A DNA stretch of 64,000 bases from Orientallactaga sibirica (lineage: Eukaryota > Chordata > Mammalia > Rodentia > Dipodidae), in assembly GCA_036365145.1 (NCBI GenBank), contig JAEOAD010002712.1, positions 2,995,001 to 3,059,000 on the forward strand. The letters run 5' to 3'. The notes under the pieces were generated by a model. The model made no database searches. It was not told the origin of the DNA and saw only the letters and a program-made list of their open reading frames with translations. Within the stretch, counting starts at the first letter, position 1. Each line of letters opens with the position of its first letter. Below, in pieces: positions 63,884-64,000 of this stretch. Both the position numbers and the translations under genes were made by a program.

Positions 63884-64000
63884 TTTTTTTACTTTTATTT
63901 TTATTTTTTATTTATTTATTTATTTTTATTAACAACTTCTTTAATTGTAGGCAATATCTCACGGGACTTCCCTCCCTCCCCCCTCTTTCTCCTTTGAAAC
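63884..64000 (-). mobile_element. 3' end of a second antisense L1, cut by the window edge
   Basis: T- and TTTA-rich tail, then AACAACTTCT and a CCCTCCCTCC tract, in the same order as the 3' end of the L1 at 43287. It continues past the window. Confidence 0.8.

Noticed and set aside
1..64000. CRISPR array or prokaryotic system
   Set aside because: No regularly spaced repeats; the window is plainly mammalian with spliced genes and SINEs.

Overview
This is nuclear DNA from a rodent, most likely a dipodoid such as a jerboa. The basis is long introns, a CpG island, and dense SINEs of four kinds. (1) A tRNA-derived SINE has an A-box/B-box head, a CT-rich 3' region and an AATAAA-type tail; it resembles the DIP family (B2 superfamily) described from jerboas. 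I call it the DIP-like SINE. (2) A 7SL-derived B1-like SINE. (3) ID-like elements. (4) B4/RSINE-like composite elements. The species call is an inference; rodent is secure.

Two protein-coding genes lie head to head around one CpG island (about 31.35-32.87 kb). To the left, on the minus strand, is DTL (CDT2), the substrate receptor of the CUL4-DDB1 ubiquitin ligase. Exons 1-12 (codons 1-375, nearly all of the WD40 propeller) are here; the remaining exons lie beyond the left edge. To the right, on the plus strand, is INTS7 (Integrator subunit 7). Exons 1-5 (codons 1-185) are here and the rest lies beyond the right edge. All exons join in one open frame with GT-AG introns. The start codons are 461 bp apart. 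Between them are two E2F-type sites, a perfect CRE, an inverted CCAAT box, GC boxes, NRF1-like sites and a YY1-type element carrying a short upstream ORF for INTS7.

Layout. 1-2.07 kb: DTL intron 12. 2.07-32.13 kb: DTL exons 12 to 1. Intron 11 holds a nearly perfect 2.41-kb tandem duplication (2673-7495). Intron 6 holds an old L1 3' end, and intron 5 holds an MST-like LTR split by later insertions. 32.1-32.6 kb: shared promoter. 32.59-59.63 kb: INTS7 exons 1-5. Intron 4 holds a full-length but dead antisense L1 (43287-50714) with a 15-bp target-site duplication and four nested SINEs, plus a solo MaLR LTR. 59.6-64 kb: INTS7 intron 5, with a complete LTR-internal-LTR MaLR element (60270-62095), fragments of an ancient repeat, and the 3' end of a second antisense L1 running off the right edge.

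No tRNA, rRNA, CRISPR, bacterial or viral gene was seen. Most small open frames are chance frames in SINEs, L1 or the CpG island. Repeat family names come from recognition by eye and their edges are good to roughly 10 bp, except where target-site duplications fix them. The most useful observations are the tandem duplication, a CTCF-like core carried by the DIP-like SINEs, the INTS7 upstream ORF, and the inverted 116-bp repeat beside the MaLR element.
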